Assembly: GCA_048615375.1 (NCBI GenBank)
Contig: JBMCLJ010000076.1
Span: forward strand, 1 to 6,652
Direction of reading: 5' to 3'
Length of the DNA stretch: 6,652 nt
Source of the DNA: JBMCLJ01 sp048615375
Lineage (GTDB): Bacteria; Patescibacteriota; Dojkabacteria; JAOAGR01
Under the pieces are notes generated by a model. It searched no databases. It worked only from the letters and a program-made list of their open reading frames with translations, and was not told the origin of the DNA. The position numbers were made by a program, and so were the translations under genes. Position 1 is the first letter of the stretch; the number at the start of each line of letters is the position of its first letter. This document shows, in pieces, positions 5,451-6,652 of the stretch.

Positions 5451-6652
5451 TTATTCGCTTATATGCCATTCAATTATCCCGATCACTTCTCCCATCCTCT
5501 CTTGTAATATCTTTTCGTTGTCCGCCTCCACGTTTAACCTCAATAACGGCTCGGTTTTTGATTTTCTAACAATAAACCACCAGTCAGTAAACCAAAAAGA
5601 TAATCCATCAAGTTCATCAACAGATACCGCGTGAGGCTGGAACGCTTTTCGCAAAGCAATTAACACCTCTTCCGCGTCCTGAACTTTGAAGTTTTTCTCG
5701 CCAGACTGGGGATACACGTCGAATGACTGACGAATTTCTGAAGCTTTTTTACCGTACTCGGCAAGGATTTGCATCATCAGCAGCCCCTCATACAGCGAAG
5801 ACTCAGCGTTAAAGTTATCATCAAAATAAAAATGTCCTGAATGCTCTCCAGCAAAAATCCCATTATGCTCACGCATCAATTGTTTAATACCCGAATGCCC
5901 GACCTTTGTGCGGATTGCAGTACTACCATACTTCTCCACTGTTTCCGGGACTATCCTCCCGATATTCGCGTTATAAAAGTACGAACCGGATTTCCCTTTA
6001 CGCAGGAGATAATCCGCGAATATAGCAGTGGTTACAGTACCTGAAAACTTTGTACCGTTTTCATCAACAAAAAATACTCTGTCCGCGTCACCATCTACCG
6101 CGATACCAATATCTGCGCCTTGTTCCCGGACTGCGGCTATAAGATCCTGAACATTTTCATCCTTAATCGGATCAGCCAGGTGGTTTGGGAAACGGCCGTC
6201 GGGTTCAAAATAGAGCGGACTTATCTCAAATGGTACCTTACCCGCAATTTCCTGCCATACCGGTCCACCCATTCCATTACCACAATCAACTACTACCTTC
6301 ATACCTTTTGCACCCTCAGGATTGACTTTTTTGAGAACATACTCGACAAATTCCTGCAGCACATCAAGTTGTGTCACCGTTCCCTTCTTGCTGACCGGCT
6401 CGACCTCTTGCATAAGCAGTTCTTTAATCTCTGGAAATCCATAACCTCCATGCAGTGGCACCACTCCTTGTACTACAGCTTTGAGCCCATTGTACTCACC
6501 TGGATTATGGCTGGCTGACACTATTACATTCGCGTCATATCCGTAGACACCTGAAACATAGTAATGTATCTCAGTAGAAATCTGCCCTAAATCAACAACA
6601 TCCACACCAAAATCTGTCATACCTCGCATCAAACTCTCAGTAAGCGAAGGGG
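5451..6652 (-). CDS. manB: Phosphomannomutase/phosphoglucomutase (N-terminus outside window)
   Basis: About 400 residues of an alpha-D-phosphohexomutase are visible. The frame continues to the right edge without a stop (upstream residues read PSLTESL), so roughly the first 55-60 residues are missing. The TTG at 6632 is not the true start. Counting from that codon, SASHNP (39-44) holds the catalytic phosphoserine Ser41. DGDADR (180-185) binds the magnesium ion. GEHSGH (262-267) is the sugar-recognition loop. RKSKTEP (356-362) is the C-terminal phosphate-binding loop, with Lys-Ser-Lys where Pro-Ser-Asn is more common. All four domains' key motifs are therefore present except the N-terminal start. 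The enzyme interconverts mannose or glucose 6-phosphate and 1-phosphate through a bisphosphate intermediate, supplying nucleotide sugars for surface polysaccharide. Whether mannose or glucose is preferred cannot be read from these motifs; a phosphoglucosamine mutase is less likely given the GEHSGH loop and overall AlgC-like pattern. The gene symbol is a family-level label. Confidence 0.92.
   Translation of the reverse strand, partial: PSLTESLMRGMTDFGVDVVDLGQISTEIHYYVSGVYGYDANVIVSASHNPGEYNGLKAVVQGVVPLHGGYGFPEIKELLMQEVEPVSKKGTVTQLDVLQEFVEYVLKKVNPEGAKGMKVVVDCGNGMGGPVWQEIAGKVPFEISPLYFEPDGRFPNHLADPIKDENVQDLIAAVREQGADIGIAVDGDADRVFFVDENGTKFSGTVTTAIFADYLLRKGKSGSYFYNANIGRIVPETVEKYGSTAIRTKVGHSGIKQLMREHNGIFAGEHSGHFYFDDNFNAESSLYEGLLMMQILAEYGKKASEIRQSFDVYPQSGEKNFKVQDAEEVLIALRKAFQPHAVSVDELDGLSFWFTDWWFIVRKSKTEPLLRLNVEADNEKILQERMGEVIGIIEWHISE

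Noticed and set aside
6120..6518. 132-residue plus-strand frame opposite the mutase gene
   Set aside because: It is antisense to the mutase region that encodes the metal-binding and catalytic motifs and shows no family resemblance.
6630..6632. TTG as the start of the mutase gene
   Set aside because: The frame remains open to the right edge, upstream residues fit the family, and the domain before the catalytic serine would be cut short.
1..6652. Mobile element, CRISPR array, toxin-antitoxin or defence module
   Set aside because: No transposase, integrase, nuclease or reverse transcriptase motifs, no regularly spaced repeats and no terminal inverted repeats with target duplications were seen.

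Overview
The window reads as a stretch of bacterial chromosome with compact spacing, intact reading frames and the standard genetic code. It holds six protein-coding genes (two cut by the window edges) and one tRNA gene. I see no IS element, phage module, CRISPR array or recognisable defence system. The source is uncertain. Short spacers, almost no recognisable Shine-Dalgarno sequences, an FtsX/MacB-type permease and an AlgC-type hexose phosphate mutase would fit a Patescibacteria/CPR-like (for example Saccharibacteria-like) genome. That is an impression from protein character, not a demonstrated assignment.

Layout from left to right. (1) 3-623, plus strand: C-terminal half of an FtsX/MacB-family ABC transporter permease. 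(2) 677-2959, minus strand, convergent with it: a 760-residue protein with about five membrane helices, an alpha/beta-hydrolase domain with a complete-looking Ser/Asp/His triad, and a beta-rich C-terminal domain. (3) 2984-3229, minus strand, 24 bases upstream of the hydrolase gene: an 81-residue unknown protein, probably the first gene of the same transcript. (4) 3230-3360: a divergent intergenic region with a good candidate promoter for the minus-strand pair and nested inverted repeats just before the next start codon. (5) 3361-4074, plus strand: a 6-phosphogluconolactonase-family protein. (6) 4092-5090, plus strand: a 332-residue protein I do not recognise, 17 bases after the lactonase gene and so probably co-transcribed. 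(7) 5182-5255, minus strand: tRNA-Trp(CCA) with encoded CCA end. (8) 5256-5450: an intergenic region with three close palindromes. (9) 5451-6652, minus strand: phosphomannomutase/phosphoglucomutase lacking its N-terminus because of the window edge.

Two genes belong to hexose-phosphate metabolism. The lactonase family acts in the oxidative pentose phosphate pathway, and the mutase interconverts hexose 1- and 6-phosphates for cell-surface sugar synthesis. They lie on opposite strands, so no shared operon is implied. The most noteworthy items are the unrecognised 332-residue gene, whose CpG frequency is less than half that of its operon partner, and the fusion of a membrane domain to a probably extracytoplasmic hydrolase. 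I do not see a clear multi-gene novel system; the best candidate for new biology is the lactonase plus 332-residue pair.
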